Source: Streptomyces sp. NBC_01306 (GTDB lineage: Bacteria > Actinomycetota > Actinomycetes > Streptomycetales > Streptomycetaceae). From it: a stretch of DNA of 64,000 bases. The stretch is from positions 2,297,501 to 2,361,500 of the forward strand of contig NZ_JAPEPC010000001.1 of assembly GCF_026340465.1 (NCBI RefSeq). The letters run 5' to 3'. This document shows, piece by piece, positions 6,394 to 15,037 of this stretch. The stretch's first letter is position 1; each line of letters starts with the position of its first letter. Below the pieces are notes generated by a model, which had not been told where the DNA came from, ran no database searches, and saw only the letters and a list, made by a program, of their open reading frames with translations. The position numbers were made by a program, and so were the translations under genes.

Positions 6394-8648
6394 GCCCCTC
6401 CCCCGCCGCCCAGCAGCAGCTGCCGCCGGCCGGCCACGGCCGCCGCAGGGCACGCCCCGCGCCCGCGCCGCAGCGCCGCCGCCACCGGACGGTCCGGACG
6501 CCCACCGTCCTCCAGATGGAGGCCGTCGAGTGCGGCGCCGCGTCCCTGGCCATGATCCTCGCCCACCACGGCCGCCATGTCCCCCTCGAAGAGCTCCGCA
6601 TCGCCTGCGGCGTCTCGCGTGACGGCTCGCGGGCCAGCAGTCTCCTGAAAGCGGCGCGGAGTTACGGCCTGACCGCCAGGGGCATGCAGATGGAGCCGGC
6701 CGCCCTCGCCGAGGTCAAGGCGCCCGCGATCCTCTTCTGGGAGTTCAACCACTACGTCGTCTACGACGGCATGGGCCGGCGCTTCGGCCGGCGCGGCGTA
6801 CACATCAACGACCCGGACAAGGGCCGCAGGTTCGTGCCCGCCGAGGACTTCGACACCAGTTTCACCGGCGTCGTCCTCGTACTCGAACCGGGCGAAGGAT
6901 TCCGCGAGGGCGGCCGCAGGCCGGGCGTCCTGAGGGCGCTGCCCGCGCGCCTGCGCGGCACCACGGGCACGATGCTCGCCGCGCTCCTCGCCAGCCTGCT
7001 GCTGGTCGCGACCGGCGCGGCGCTGCCCGCGCTCAGCCGCACGTACATCGACATGTTCCTGCTCGGCCATCAGACATCGCTCCTGGGCGCGCTGTTCGCC
7101 TCGATGGCCACGATGGTGGCGCTCACCGGCGTCCTCACCTGGCTCCAGCAGGCGAACCTGCTGCACGGGCGCATCATCGCTTCGACGCTCAGCAGCGCCC
7201 GCTTCCTGGGGCATCTGCTGCGGCTTCCCGTGACGTTCTTCGCGCAGCGCAGCCCGGCCGACCTGGTGCAGCGTCTCCAGTCGAACGACGCGGTCGCCGA
7301 GACCCTCGCGCGCGATCTGACCGCCGCCGGAGTCGACGGTGTGGTGGTGCTGCTGTACGCGGCGCTGCTGTGGACGTACGACCCGCAGCTGACGCTCGTC
7401 GGGGTGGGCATCGCGCTCGGGAACGTCGTCGCGATGCGGATCGTGATCCGGCTGCGCGCCACGCGTACGCAGAAGCTGCGCGCGGACACCGCCCGGCTCA
7501 CCAACACCTCGTACACGGGCCTTCAGCTGATCGAGACGATGAAGGCGACGGGCGGCGAGAACGGCTACTTCCGGCGCTGGGCCGGGCAGCACGCCACCAC
7601 GCTTGAGGAGCAGCAGCGCCTCGGGGTGCCGAGCGCGTGGCTGGGCATCGTGGCGCCGACCCTGGCGACGCTGAACAGCGCGCTGATCCTGTGGATCGGC
7701 GGTCTGCGCGCGGTCGAGGGGCATCTGTCGGTGGGGCTCCTGGTGGCGTTCCAGGCGCTCGTGGTCCGCTTCACCGCGCCGGTCACCCGTCTCAACGGCG
7801 TCGCGGGCCGCATCCAGGACTTCGCCGCCGACGTGACGCGGCTGAAGGACGTCGAGAACTTTCCGGTGGACTCCCTGTACGCCCGTTCCGACGATGCCCC
7901 GTCCGGAACAGCCGGGAGCACGCGCCGTCTGAAGGGGCACGTCACGCTGGACGACATCACGTTCGGCTACAGCCCGCTCGACAAGCCGCTCCTGACGGGT
8001 TTCTCGCTGACCGTCGGACCGGGGCAGCAGGTCGCCCTCGTGGGCGGTTCGGGCAGCGGCAAGTCGACGGTGTCGCGGCTGATCTCCGGTCTGTACACCC
8101 CCTGGGAGGGCACGATCCGGATCGACGGGCAGCGTCTGGACGACATCCCGCGCGGCGCGCTGACCGCGTCCGTGTCCTTCGTCGACCAGGACGTGTTCCT
8201 CTTCGAGGGCACGGTCCGTGACAACGTCGCGCTGTGGGATCCGTCGATCCCCGACGAGGCGGTCGTCGACGCGCTCAAGGACGCGGCGCTGTACGACGTG
8301 GTGGCGCGCAGGCCCGGCTCCATCCAGGGCCGTGTCGAGCAGGACGGACGGAACTTCTCCGGCGGGCAGCGCCAGCGGCTCGAAATCGCGCGTGCCCTGG
8401 TCCGGCGGCCGAGCGTCCTCGTGCTCGACGAGGTGACCAGCGCCCTGGACGCCGAGACCGAGCAGATCATCATCGACAATCTGCGGCGCCGCGGCTGCGC
8501 GTGCGTGGTGATCGCGCACCGCCTCAGCACGGTCCGCGACAGCGACGAGATCGTGGTGCTCGACCACGGCCAGGTCGTGGAGCGCGGCCGCCACGAGGAA
8601 CTGGTCGCCGCCGGGGGGCCGTACGCCGACCTGGTCAGGGAGCACTGA
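6390..8648 (+). CDS. C39 peptidase-containing ABC exporter (NHLM type)
   Basis: 752 aa, starting at GTG 6390, which overlaps the adaptor stop. After a basic, proline-rich N-tail comes a C39 leader peptidase domain: Gln42 (oxyanion), Cys48 (VECGAASLAM), His121 (NHYVVYDG) and Asp141 (INDPDKG) are all present, so it should cut after Gly-Gly. A six-helix transmembrane domain (about 180-480) follows. The ATPase has Walker A GGSGSGKST (about 552), signature FSGGQRQRLE (about 656), Walker B VLVLDE (about 676) and an H-loop histidine (IAHRLS). It should cleave and export the peptide encoded at 5253. Domain order and length match the peptidase/permease/ATPase of NHLM cassettes. Confidence 0.93.
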   Translation: MSPSPAAQQQLPPAGHGRRRARPAPAPQRRRHRTVRTPTVLQMEAVECGAASLAMILAHHGRHVPLEELRIACGVSRDGSRASSLLKAARSYGLTARGMQMEPAALAEVKAPAILFWEFNHYVVYDGMGRRFGRRGVHINDPDKGRRFVPAEDFDTSFTGVVLVLEPGEGFREGGRRPGVLRALPARLRGTTGTMLAALLASLLLVATGAALPALSRTYIDMFLLGHQTSLLGALFASMATMVALTGVLTWLQQANLLHGRIIASTLSSARFLGHLLRLPVTFFAQRSPADLVQRLQSNDAVAETLARDLTAAGVDGVVVLLYAALLWTYDPQLTLVGVGIALGNVVAMRIVIRLRATRTQKLRADTARLTNTSYTGLQLIETMKATGGENGYFRRWAGQHATTLEEQQRLGVPSAWLGIVAPTLATLNSALILWIGGLRAVEGHLSVGLLVAFQALVVRFTAPVTRLNGVAGRIQDFAADVTRLKDVENFPVDSLYARSDDAPSGTAGSTRRLKGHVTLDDITFGYSPLDKPLLTGFSLTVGPGQQVALVGGSGSGKSTVSRLISGLYTPWEGTIRIDGQRLDDIPRGALTASVSFVDQDVFLFEGTVRDNVALWDPSIPDEAVVDALKDAALYDVVARRPGSIQGRVEQDGRNFSGGQRQRLEIARALVRRPSVLVLDEVTSALDAETEQIIIDNLRRRGCACVVIAHRLSTVRDSDEIVVLDHGQVVERGRHEELVAAGGPYADLVREH

Positions 8649-8649
8649 C

Positions 8650-11505
8650 GTGACGTACCCGCACCAGGAGCACACCGCGGGCGACCAGGTGACCGCCGCG
8701 TTCGGCGCGCTGGGCGTGCCGGTCGACTGCACCGGCCTGCGCAGCCTGCCGCTGGAGGGGCCGCAGGTCCTGTGGCTCGTCGTCGGGGGCGCGCTCGACC
8801 TGTTCGCGGTGGACGCCGCGGCGCAGGGGCACTGGCACTTCCTGGGCCGGCTGGAGGCGGGGACCCTGCTCCTCGGTCCGGTCGAGGGGCCGCAACACAC
8901 GCTGGTGGGGCGGCCGTTGCAGGGCTGCGCGCTGCGCCGGATCGCGCTGCGGGAACTGCAGGGCCCCGACCACGGCGACGGCTCGTGGGCGTACGACCAG
9001 CAGTACCTCAGCCAGTACGACACCCAGGACGCGGCGCTGAGCCTCCTGGAGCACGCGTTCGCGCTGGGCGTGGGCCGCAGTCAGCGGGTGCTGTTCGAGG
9101 CCCCGCTCGACGGCAGGACCGCCGGCGACGACTCCGTGGGCGACGACGACATCCTGTGGCTGCCGGTCATGCCGGGCAGCGTGCAGTACGGGGCGTCGTA
9201 CAGCGCGGACGCGGCCGGCGACCTGCTGGTCGACGGGTCGATGTGGCAGCGCATGGTCAACCAGCAGTTCCGGCTGCTTTCGGCCCTCGACCGGTGGATC
9301 GAGCGCCTGGAGAGCGCGCACGAGACCCGTACGGCGGCCGGTATCAAGGCGGGCGAGACCGTCCGCGAGAACGCCGACCGGACACTGCTCGCGTCCATCG
9401 GCAGCCAGAGCAGGGGAAGTTCACGGCGTACGTCCTCCGGATACGGTGACGACGCGACGTACGCCGCGTGCAAGCTGGTCGCCGACGCGGCCGGGATCAC
9501 GCTCACCGAGCCCGCGCGCAGCGGCGCGGTCAGCGACCGGATCGACCCGGTCGAGCAGGTCGCGGTCGCCTCGCGGATCCGCAGCCGCGCGGTCCGGCTC
9601 GACGGCCGCTGGTGGCGCGAGAACACCGGCCCCCTGGTGGGACACCGGGCCGCGTCCGGCGCCCCGGTCGCGCTCCTGTGGCGGCGCGGCGGGTACGAGG
9701 CGGTGCACCCCTCCAGCGGACGGCCCACCCGGATCGACGAGGACAACGCGGACGAGTTCGAACCGCGGGCCGTGATGCTGTACCGGCCGCTACCCGACCG
9801 GCCGCTGAGCCCGCTGCGGCTGCTGCGGTTCAGTGCGCGCGGCACCAGGGGCGATCTGCGGAACCTGCTCGGCGCGGGCCTGGTGACGGTCGCGATCGGC
9901 GCCCTGGTGCCGGTGGCGACCGGGCGGGTCCTGGGCGAGTACGTGCCGAACGCCGAGTCGGACCTCATCGTCCAGGTGTCCGTCGCGGTGATGGTGACGA
10001 GCATCGTGTCGGCGGCGTTCATGCTGCTCCAGAACCTGACGATCCTGCGGATGGAGGGCCGGATCGAGAGCGCGCTCCAACCGGCCGTGTGGGACCGGCT
10101 GCTGCGGCTGCCGACGCGCTTCTTCGCCTCGCGCTCCACCGGCGAACTGGCCAGTGCGGCGATGGGCATCAGCTCGATCCGCCGGCTCCTGTCGGGGGTG
10201 GGCCCCGTGGTGGTGCAGGCGGGCACGGTCGGCACGCTCAACCTCGTCCTGCTGCTCTGCTACAGCGTGCCCCTCGCCCTGGCCGCTCTCGGGATGCTGG
10301 CGGTGATCGCGGCCGTGTTCCTCGCCCTCGGGCTGTGGGAGCTGCGCTGGCAGCGGCGCCTCGTGGTGCTCGGCAACAAGCTCAACAACCAGGCGTTCCA
10401 GACCCTGCGCGGACTGCCGAAGCTGCGTGTCGCGGGCGCGGAGAGCTTCGCGTACGCCGCGTGGGCCGGGGAGTTCGCGCGCAGCCGGGAACTCCAGCGG
10501 CGCGCGGGACGCGTCAAGAACCTCACCACGGTCCTCAACTCCGTCTATCTGCCGCTGTGCTCACTGGTGATGTTCATGCTGCTCGCGGGCCCGGCGCGGG
10601 GCAGCATGTCGGCGGGCGACTTCCTGACGTTCAGCACCGCGGTGACGATGCTGCTCACCGCGGTCACGCAGCTCACCGGCGCGGCGCTCTCGGCGGCGGC
10701 GGTCCTTCCGATGTTCGAGCAGATCAAGCCGGTGCTCGACGAGGCGCCCGAGGTACGCGCCGCCAGCACCCAGCCGGGCGCCCTGACGGGGGAGATCGAG
10801 GCGCGCGGGGTGTCCTTCCGGTACACGGACGACGGCCCGCTCGTCCTGGACGACGTGTCGCTGTCCGTCCGTCCTGGCGAGTTCGTGGCGGTCGTCGGCC
10901 CGAGCGGCTGCGGCAAGTCGACGCTGCTGCGGCTGCTCATCGGCTTCGACCGGCCGGTCTCGGGGGGCGTCCTGTACGACGGCCAGGACCTCACGGCACT
11001 CGACCAGGCGGCGGTGCGCAGGCAGTGCGGGGTGGTGCTGCAGAACGCCCAGCCGCTGACCGGTTCGATCCTGGACTGCATCTGCGGTGCTGAGGTGTTC
11101 ACGCAGGAGGAGGCGTGGGAGGCGGCGGCGATGGCGGGTCTGGCCGAGGACATCAAACAGATGCCGATGGGCCTGCACACGATGATCGCCGGCGGCGGCG
11201 CGATCTCGGGCGGCCAGCGCCAGCGCCTGATGATCGCGCAGGCGCTGATCCGTCGCCCCCGCATCCTGTTCTTCGACGAGGCCACGAGCGCACTCGACAA
11301 CGAGACCCAGCGCACGGTCATCGACAGCACGCGCGCACTGAACGCGACCCGGATCGTCATCGCACACCGCCTGTCGACGGTCATGGACGCGGACCGGGTG
11401 GTGGTCATGGCGGACGGCCACATCGTCCAGCAGGGCCCCCCGGCCCAGCTCCTCGCGGACACGGACGGCCGCCTGCACGAGCTGGTACGGCGGCAGATGG
11501 CATAG
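8650..11505 (+). CDS. Second ABC permease/ATPase of the NHLM export cassette
   Basis: 951 aa, GTG 8650, one base after the preceding stop. About 400 N-terminal residues carry no C39 peptidase. They begin with a cyclic-nucleotide-domain-like beta section and a long soluble region. A six-helix transmembrane domain (about 410-690) follows, then an ATPase with Walker A GPSGCGKST (about 750), signature ISGGQRQRL (about 853), Walker B ILFFDE (about 872) and the H-loop IAHRLS. This large non-peptidase partner defines NHLM cassettes, where it is thought to form a heterodimer or work in sequence with the C39 transporter. Signature sites on both ABC proteins look intact. Confidence 0.88.
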   Translation: MTYPHQEHTAGDQVTAAFGALGVPVDCTGLRSLPLEGPQVLWLVVGGALDLFAVDAAAQGHWHFLGRLEAGTLLLGPVEGPQHTLVGRPLQGCALRRIALRELQGPDHGDGSWAYDQQYLSQYDTQDAALSLLEHAFALGVGRSQRVLFEAPLDGRTAGDDSVGDDDILWLPVMPGSVQYGASYSADAAGDLLVDGSMWQRMVNQQFRLLSALDRWIERLESAHETRTAAGIKAGETVRENADRTLLASIGSQSRGSSRRTSSGYGDDATYAACKLVADAAGITLTEPARSGAVSDRIDPVEQVAVASRIRSRAVRLDGRWWRENTGPLVGHRAASGAPVALLWRRGGYEAVHPSSGRPTRIDEDNADEFEPRAVMLYRPLPDRPLSPLRLLRFSARGTRGDLRNLLGAGLVTVAIGALVPVATGRVLGEYVPNAESDLIVQVSVAVMVTSIVSAAFMLLQNLTILRMEGRIESALQPAVWDRLLRLPTRFFASRSTGELASAAMGISSIRRLLSGVGPVVVQAGTVGTLNLVLLLCYSVPLALAALGMLAVIAAVFLALGLWELRWQRRLVVLGNKLNNQAFQTLRGLPKLRVAGAESFAYAAWAGEFARSRELQRRAGRVKNLTTVLNSVYLPLCSLVMFMLLAGPARGSMSAGDFLTFSTAVTMLLTAVTQLTGAALSAAAVLPMFEQIKPVLDEAPEVRAASTQPGALTGEIEARGVSFRYTDDGPLVLDDVSLSVRPGEFVAVVGPSGCGKSTLLRLLIGFDRPVSGGVLYDGQDLTALDQAAVRRQCGVVLQNAQPLTGSILDCICGAEVFTQEEAWEAAAMAGLAEDIKQMPMGLHTMIAGGGAISGGQRQRLMIAQALIRRPRILFFDEATSALDNETQRTVIDSTRALNATRIVIAHRLSTVMDADRVVVMADGHIVQQGPPAQLLADTDGRLHELVRRQMA

Positions 11506-11509
11506 GGGC

Positions 11510-11532
11510 GGCCGGCCGGAGCAGGGCCGGCC
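11510..11532 (+). terminator. Short GC hairpin after the export operon
   Basis: An 8-bp perfect stem (GGCCGGCC on both sides, loop GGAGCAG) starts 5 nt after the stop of the second ABC gene. There is no T-run, as is common in Streptomyces. It is the probable end of the peptide-export operon, but the stem is short. Confidence 0.45.
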
Positions 11533-11606
11533 TGGACTGCTTCCCCGGCACCTGAGGTCACGCGGTCGCACCCCATGGCCGTAACACGCAGTGCTACGCT
11601 TCTGTC

Positions 11607-11906
11607 ATGGCGCCCAAGGAACGCTTCAGCATCAGCATGGACCCTGACCTCAAAGCCTCGCTCAAGGAGCACGCACGGGCGGCGGAGCTCGATGTGACGC
11701 GCTATGTGACCCTCGCCGTTCAGAAGCAGATGCAGGAGGACGCCGTCATCGCCCGTCGCTTCGCGACGATCGATGCGGACATCGCCGCGACCGAGGCCCT
11801 GCCCGCTCCGGAGGGCGCGGAGCTCGGGATCGACGACGCCGAGATCGCGGCAGCGCTCGCGGGTATCGCCCACGCTCTCGCACCTTCGTCGGAAGAAGCG
11901 GCGTGA
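11607..11906 (+). CDS. Ribbon-helix-helix antitoxin
   Basis: 99 aa, ATG 11607. The N-terminal 45 residues (ERFSISMDPDLKASLKEHAR, then LDVTRYVTLAV) form a MetJ/Arc-type ribbon-helix-helix: one beta strand then two helices with the alternating pattern of antitoxins. The C-tail is acidic and alanine-rich and would wrap the toxin. Its stop overlaps the toxin start by 4 nt (GTGA), the usual arrangement of type II modules, so the two are co-translated. It should neutralise the PIN protein and repress its own promoter. TACGCT at about 11597 may be the -10, which gives a very short leader. Confidence 0.8.
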   Translation: MAPKERFSISMDPDLKASLKEHARAAELDVTRYVTLAVQKQMQEDAVIARRFATIDADIAATEALPAPEGAELGIDDAEIAAALAGIAHALAPSSEEAA

Positions 11907-12403
11907 GCCACCCGGCCTTCGTCTACGACGCAGGCATGCTCATCGCGCTCGACCACCAGGACCGCACAGCACACACCTTCCACCAGGCACTGATCCGGCT
12001 GGACCATCCGCCCGTGGTACCCCTCCCGGTGCTGGCCCAGGTCTGGCGCCCGGGACGCTGGACACCGCTGAGCCGGTGTGTGCCCCAGTGCACGGTCTTC
12101 GGCACCCGGGAGGCCCGGGTCGCAGGGTGCGGCCCCTGCGACGTGGGGCATCTCGAAAGCGACGCGAAGCGCGCCGGGCAGCTGCTCGCGCTCGCCGCCA
12201 TCCCCGCCGAGAAACGCCCCGACGCGGTGGATGCCCTCGCCATGGTCATCGCCGCCCGCCATGTCAGCAGCGTGGTCGTGACCTCGGACGTACGCGACCT
12301 CGTGGCCTACCGGGATGCCCTGCCCCAGGCGGAACAGAGCGTCCGCGTCCTCCCCGTCTCGGGCCTCGCGGAATTCATGTCCGGCAAGCGCGTCACCGTG
12401 TGA
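11903..12403 (+). CDS. PIN-domain toxin (VapC-like ribonuclease)
   Basis: 166 aa, GTG 11903 overlapping the antitoxin stop. PIN acidic residues are Asp9 (VYDAGML), Asp107 and Asp110 (PDAVDALAM) and Asp129/Asp132 (VTSDVRDL). Together these coordinate Mg2+ for RNA cleavage. The second conserved acid, usually Glu in a P-x-V-x-x-E motif, is Gln46 here (PVLAQVW), which may lower activity or mark a subfamily. The segment CGPCDVGHLESDAKRAG (76-92) is a probable helix typical of actinobacterial PIN toxins. It forms a type II toxin-antitoxin pair with the gene before it. The target RNA is unknown. Confidence 0.82.
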   Translation: MSHPAFVYDAGMLIALDHQDRTAHTFHQALIRLDHPPVVPLPVLAQVWRPGRWTPLSRCVPQCTVFGTREARVAGCGPCDVGHLESDAKRAGQLLALAAIPAEKRPDAVDALAMVIAARHVSSVVVTSDVRDLVAYRDALPQAEQSVRVLPVSGLAEFMSGKRVTV

Positions 12404-12446
12404 TCCGCCTGACGGTCGACCGCGGTCGCCCACCGCTCCGTTCCCC

Positions 12447-12474
12447 GCCCCGGATGCATTGCCGTATCCGGGGC
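12447..12474. terminator. Convergent hairpin between toxin and deaminase genes
   Basis: A 9-bp perfect stem (GCCCCGGAT / ATCCGGGGC) with a 10-nt loop lies between two convergent genes (ends at 12403 and 12484). It could stop transcription from both sides. Confidence 0.5.
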
Positions 12475-12483
12475 GCCGCGGTG

Positions 12484-12921
12484 TCACCCGGTGTGCACCT
12501 CGGCCGACGGCCAGCCGTCGTCTGCGAACTCGCGGCCCCAGTAGTACGGGTTGACCTCGGCGAGGGTGCGCGCCTGCCAGCCGCCCTGATCGTCCGGGTC
12601 GGCGACCGCCACCTCGACGCCGGGCCCCCACAGGGCGAGCCGCTCCTGGCAGATCCCGCACGGCGCGAGGATGACGAGCCGGCCGGCGATCCGGTTGACG
12701 CACACCGACGCCGTGACCTTCCGGTCCAGGGTGTACGCCTGGCAGTACGCCCCGACCTCGTGGCAGAGCGTCACACCCGCGTTGAGGTTGTCGAAGCAGA
12801 CGCTGGTGAGGATCCGGCCGTCGTCGAGGTAGACGGCGGCCGCCCCGGCGTCCTCGCGTCCCGGCCAGCGGCGGTCCATCTGCGCGATCGCGGCGTCCAC
12901 CAGGGCCTGGTCGAGTTTCAT
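12484..12921 (-). CDS. Cytidine deaminase-family protein
   Basis: 145 aa, ATG 12921. It has the zinc site of tetrameric cytidine deaminases: Cys53-x-Glu55 (TLCHEVGA) and Cys88-x-x-Cys91 (APCGICQE). Glu55 is the proton shuttle and the three cysteines bind zinc. The usual CAE motif reads CHE. The length fits the small bacterial cytidine and blasticidin-S-type deaminases; the end (VNPYYWGREF) resembles the latter more than pyrimidine-salvage Cdd. So the substrate may be cytidine/deoxycytidine or a nucleoside antibiotic. It is followed by the GntP permease gene in the same direction but with no obvious functional link. Confidence 0.8.
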   Translation of the reverse strand: MKLDQALVDAAIAQMDRRWPGREDAGAAAVYLDDGRILTSVCFDNLNAGVTLCHEVGAYCQAYTLDRKVTASVCVNRIAGRLVILAPCGICQERLALWGPGVEVAVADPDDQGGWQARTLAEVNPYYWGREFADDGWPSAEVHTG

Positions 12922-12988
12922 CGTGGCATCCTGCCAGGCCGGCGCGGCGCGCCGGAACCGGTTTTCCGGGGCGCCGGTCCTGACGGTC

Positions 12989-14458
12989 TCAGATCACCAG
13001 GCTGAGCAGCGCGGCGACCACGAAGCCCGCCACCGACAGGACCGATTCCAGCACCGTCCAGGACTTCAGCGTGTCGCGTTCCGATATGCCGAAGTACTTG
13101 GCGACCATCCAGAACCCGCCGTCGTTGACGTGCGAGGCGAAGATCGAGCCGGCCGAGATGGCCATGATGATCAGGGCGAGGTGGGGCTGCGAGAGGTGCT
13201 GGCCGTCGACCAGGGGCAGGACGATGCCCGCCGTGGTCACGATCGCCACCGTCGCGCTGCCCTGGGCCACCCGCAGCACCAGCGAGATCAGGTAGGCCAG
13301 CACGATGACCGGCAGACCCACGTCGTTGAAGGTCTTGGACAGGGCGCCCGCGATGCCGCTGCCGCTGAGGACCGCGCCGAAGATGCCGCCGGCGCCGACC
13401 ACCAGCAGGATGTTGCCGACCGGCTTGAGCGAGGCGGTCGAGACCGCCTCCAGGGACTTGCGCGACCAGCCGCGGCGGATGCCCAGCAGGTAGTACGAGA
13501 GGAGGAGCGCGATCGTCAGGGCGACGAAGGGGTGGCCGAAGAACTCCAGGACCGAGCGGAGCGTCGAGGGGTCCAGCGCGATCGAGGAGAACGTCGCCAG
13601 CAGGATCAGGATCAGCGGGGTACCGATGATCGCGAGGACCGTGCCCAGCGGGACCGGCTTCTCCTGCGGCTCGACCCCCAGGGCCTGCTGCTCGGCGACG
13701 ACCGCGGCCTTGGCCTCCTCGGCGGCCTCGACCATGTCCTGCGGCACCGGGACGAAGAGGCGCTTGCCGATCCACGCCGCGTACACCCAGGCGGCCAGCA
13801 CGGCGGGGATACCGCAGGCGGCGCCGATCAGGATGACCCAGCCGAGCGAGACGTGGAAGAGCGCGGCGGCCGCGACCGGGCCGGGGTGCGGCGGCAGGAA
13901 CGCGTGGGTCATCGACAGGCCCGCGAGCAGCGGCATCGCGTACAGGACGATGGACTTGCCGGACCGCTTGGCGGCCGCGTAGACGATCGGCGCGAGGACG
14001 AAGATGCCGACGTCGAAGAAGATCGGGATACCGAAGATGAGGCCGGTGAGACCCATCGCGAGCGGGGCGCGCTTCTCACCGAAGAGGTTCAGCAGCCGGG
14101 AGCTCAGCACCTCGGCGCCGCCCGAGACCTCAAGGATCGAGCCGAGCATCGTACCGAGGCCGATGATGATCGCGATGTGCCCGAGGATGCCGCCCATGCC
14201 CGACTCGATCATCGAGACCGACGACGACTTCTGGACCGTGCCGAAGAGTTCGGTGACGGAGAGTCCGGCACCGAGGCCGACGGCTATGGAGACGCCGAGC
14301 AGCGCGACGAACGGCTGCAGCCTGACCTTGATGATCAGGAAGAGGAGCAGTGCTATGCCCAGGACGGCGACGGTCAGCAGACCGGTGGTGCCGCCGACGA
14401 CGGCGAGCAGTCCGCCGGTGTGGGGTGGCGCTGCGGGGGTGTCAGCGGCGAAGTACAT
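12989..14458 (-). CDS. gntT: GntP-family gluconate/sugar-acid permease
   Basis: 489 aa, ATG 14458 preceded by GGAG; the longer open frame upstream lacks a site. It is highly hydrophobic, with about 12-14 helices, and has the family landmarks GLIFGIPIFFDVGIFVLAP and FLPPHPGP. The soluble, Glu/Ala-rich central loop (about residues 245-275) is normal for GntP. It should be a proton symporter for D-gluconate or a similar hydroxy-acid (D-serine is also carried by some members). It belongs to the cluster with RidA, IclR, a PfkB kinase and D-amino-acid enzymes, so uptake of a D-hydroxy acid or D-serine-like compound is plausible. A strong hairpin separates it from ridA, so its expression may be set apart. 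Confidence 0.9.
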   Translation of the reverse strand: MYFAADTPAAPPHTGGLLAVVGGTTGLLTVAVLGIALLLFLIIKVRLQPFVALLGVSIAVGLGAGLSVTELFGTVQKSSSVSMIESGMGGILGHIAIIIGLGTMLGSILEVSGGAEVLSSRLLNLFGEKRAPLAMGLTGLIFGIPIFFDVGIFVLAPIVYAAAKRSGKSIVLYAMPLLAGLSMTHAFLPPHPGPVAAAALFHVSLGWVILIGAACGIPAVLAAWVYAAWIGKRLFVPVPQDMVEAAEEAKAAVVAEQQALGVEPQEKPVPLGTVLAIIGTPLILILLATFSSIALDPSTLRSVLEFFGHPFVALTIALLLSYYLLGIRRGWSRKSLEAVSTASLKPVGNILLVVGAGGIFGAVLSGSGIAGALSKTFNDVGLPVIVLAYLISLVLRVAQGSATVAIVTTAGIVLPLVDGQHLSQPHLALIIMAISAGSIFASHVNDGGFWMVAKYFGISERDTLKSWTVLESVLSVAGFVVAALLSLVI

Positions 14459-14569
14459 GGGGGAACTCCGTTGTTTCCTCGGGGACTTCAGGGGCGGGGG
14501 GCTGCCGGTGCACAAGGGGAGACTTCAGTGCACGGGAGATGCAGGGGTGCGGCGGAGCAGGGTGGTGCG

Positions 14570-14608
14570 CGGCACGGCGCCCCGGAAGGGGGAAGGGGCG
14601 CCGTGCCG
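14570..14608 (-). terminator. Hairpin between ridA and the permease gene
   Basis: A perfect 14-bp stem (CGGCACGGCGCCCC / GGGGCGCCGTGCCG) with an 11-nt loop sits 18 nt after the ridA stop, on the path of minus-strand transcription. It is a probable terminator or attenuator that makes the permease gene partly independent of the upstream IclR-RidA unit. Confidence 0.65.
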
Positions 14609-14626
14609 GGTCGGGGTGAGGCGGTG

Positions 14627-15037
14627 TCAGCCGAGTACGGCGAGCGCGTCGATCTCGATGAGCAGGCCGGGCGGCAGGCCGACGTAGACGGTCGTACGGG
14701 CCGAGGCGGGCTGGGTGAGTCCCTGCTCCTCGAAGTACGCGTTGTAGATCTCGTTCAGCTCGGCGAAGTGCGCGACGTCCGTGAGGTAGACGCGCATCAT
14801 CATCACGTCGTCCCAGGTAGCGCCACCCTCCTCCAGGATCGCCTTGACGTTGGCGAAGGTCTGGAGGGTCTGCTCGCGCAGGGTCGGGCCCGCCGGGGTG
14901 GGCGCCTGGCCCTCGACGGCCGGCAGGAAGCCGACCTGGCCGGCGACCTGGAGGATGTTGCCCTTGCGGACGCCGTGCGAGAACTTCGCGGGCGGCGTGG
15001 TGTGGGTGGCGGGGGTGAGAGCGGTCTTCTCGGTCAT
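14627..15037 (-). CDS. ridA: RidA-family enamine/imine deaminase
   Basis: 136 aa, ATG 15037 with AGGAAGCAAGGG upstream. It shows the RidA fold sequence: FSHGVRKGNILQVAGQVGF, TLQTFANVKAILEEGGA, MMMRVYLTDV and the C-terminal SARTTVYVGLPPGLLIEIDA with the substrate-binding Arg and Glu. RidA hydrolyses reactive 2-aminoacrylate-type intermediates released by PLP enzymes such as serine/threonine dehydratases. That fits the DSD1-type lyase encoded divergently at 17027. Start and IclR stop overlap by 4 nt (ATGA, 15034-15037), so the genes are coupled. Confidence 0.92.
   Translation of the reverse strand: MTEKTALTPATHTTPPAKFSHGVRKGNILQVAGQVGFLPAVEGQAPTPAGPTLREQTLQTFANVKAILEEGGATWDDVMMMRVYLTDVAHFAELNEIYNAYFEEQGLTQPASARTTVYVGLPPGLLIEIDALAVLG

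Noticed and set aside
6282..9023. 913-codon minus-strand frame opposite the export genes
   Set aside because: Opposite the peptidase-ABC gene, which carries all its active-site motifs; the minus-strand translation is low-complexity Arg/Gln/His-rich.
12484..12921. Blasticidin-S deaminase resistance gene
   Set aside because: The CHE and PCGIC motifs fit, but ordinary cytidine deaminases share them; no nucleoside-antibiotic genes lie nearby. Kept as a general deaminase.
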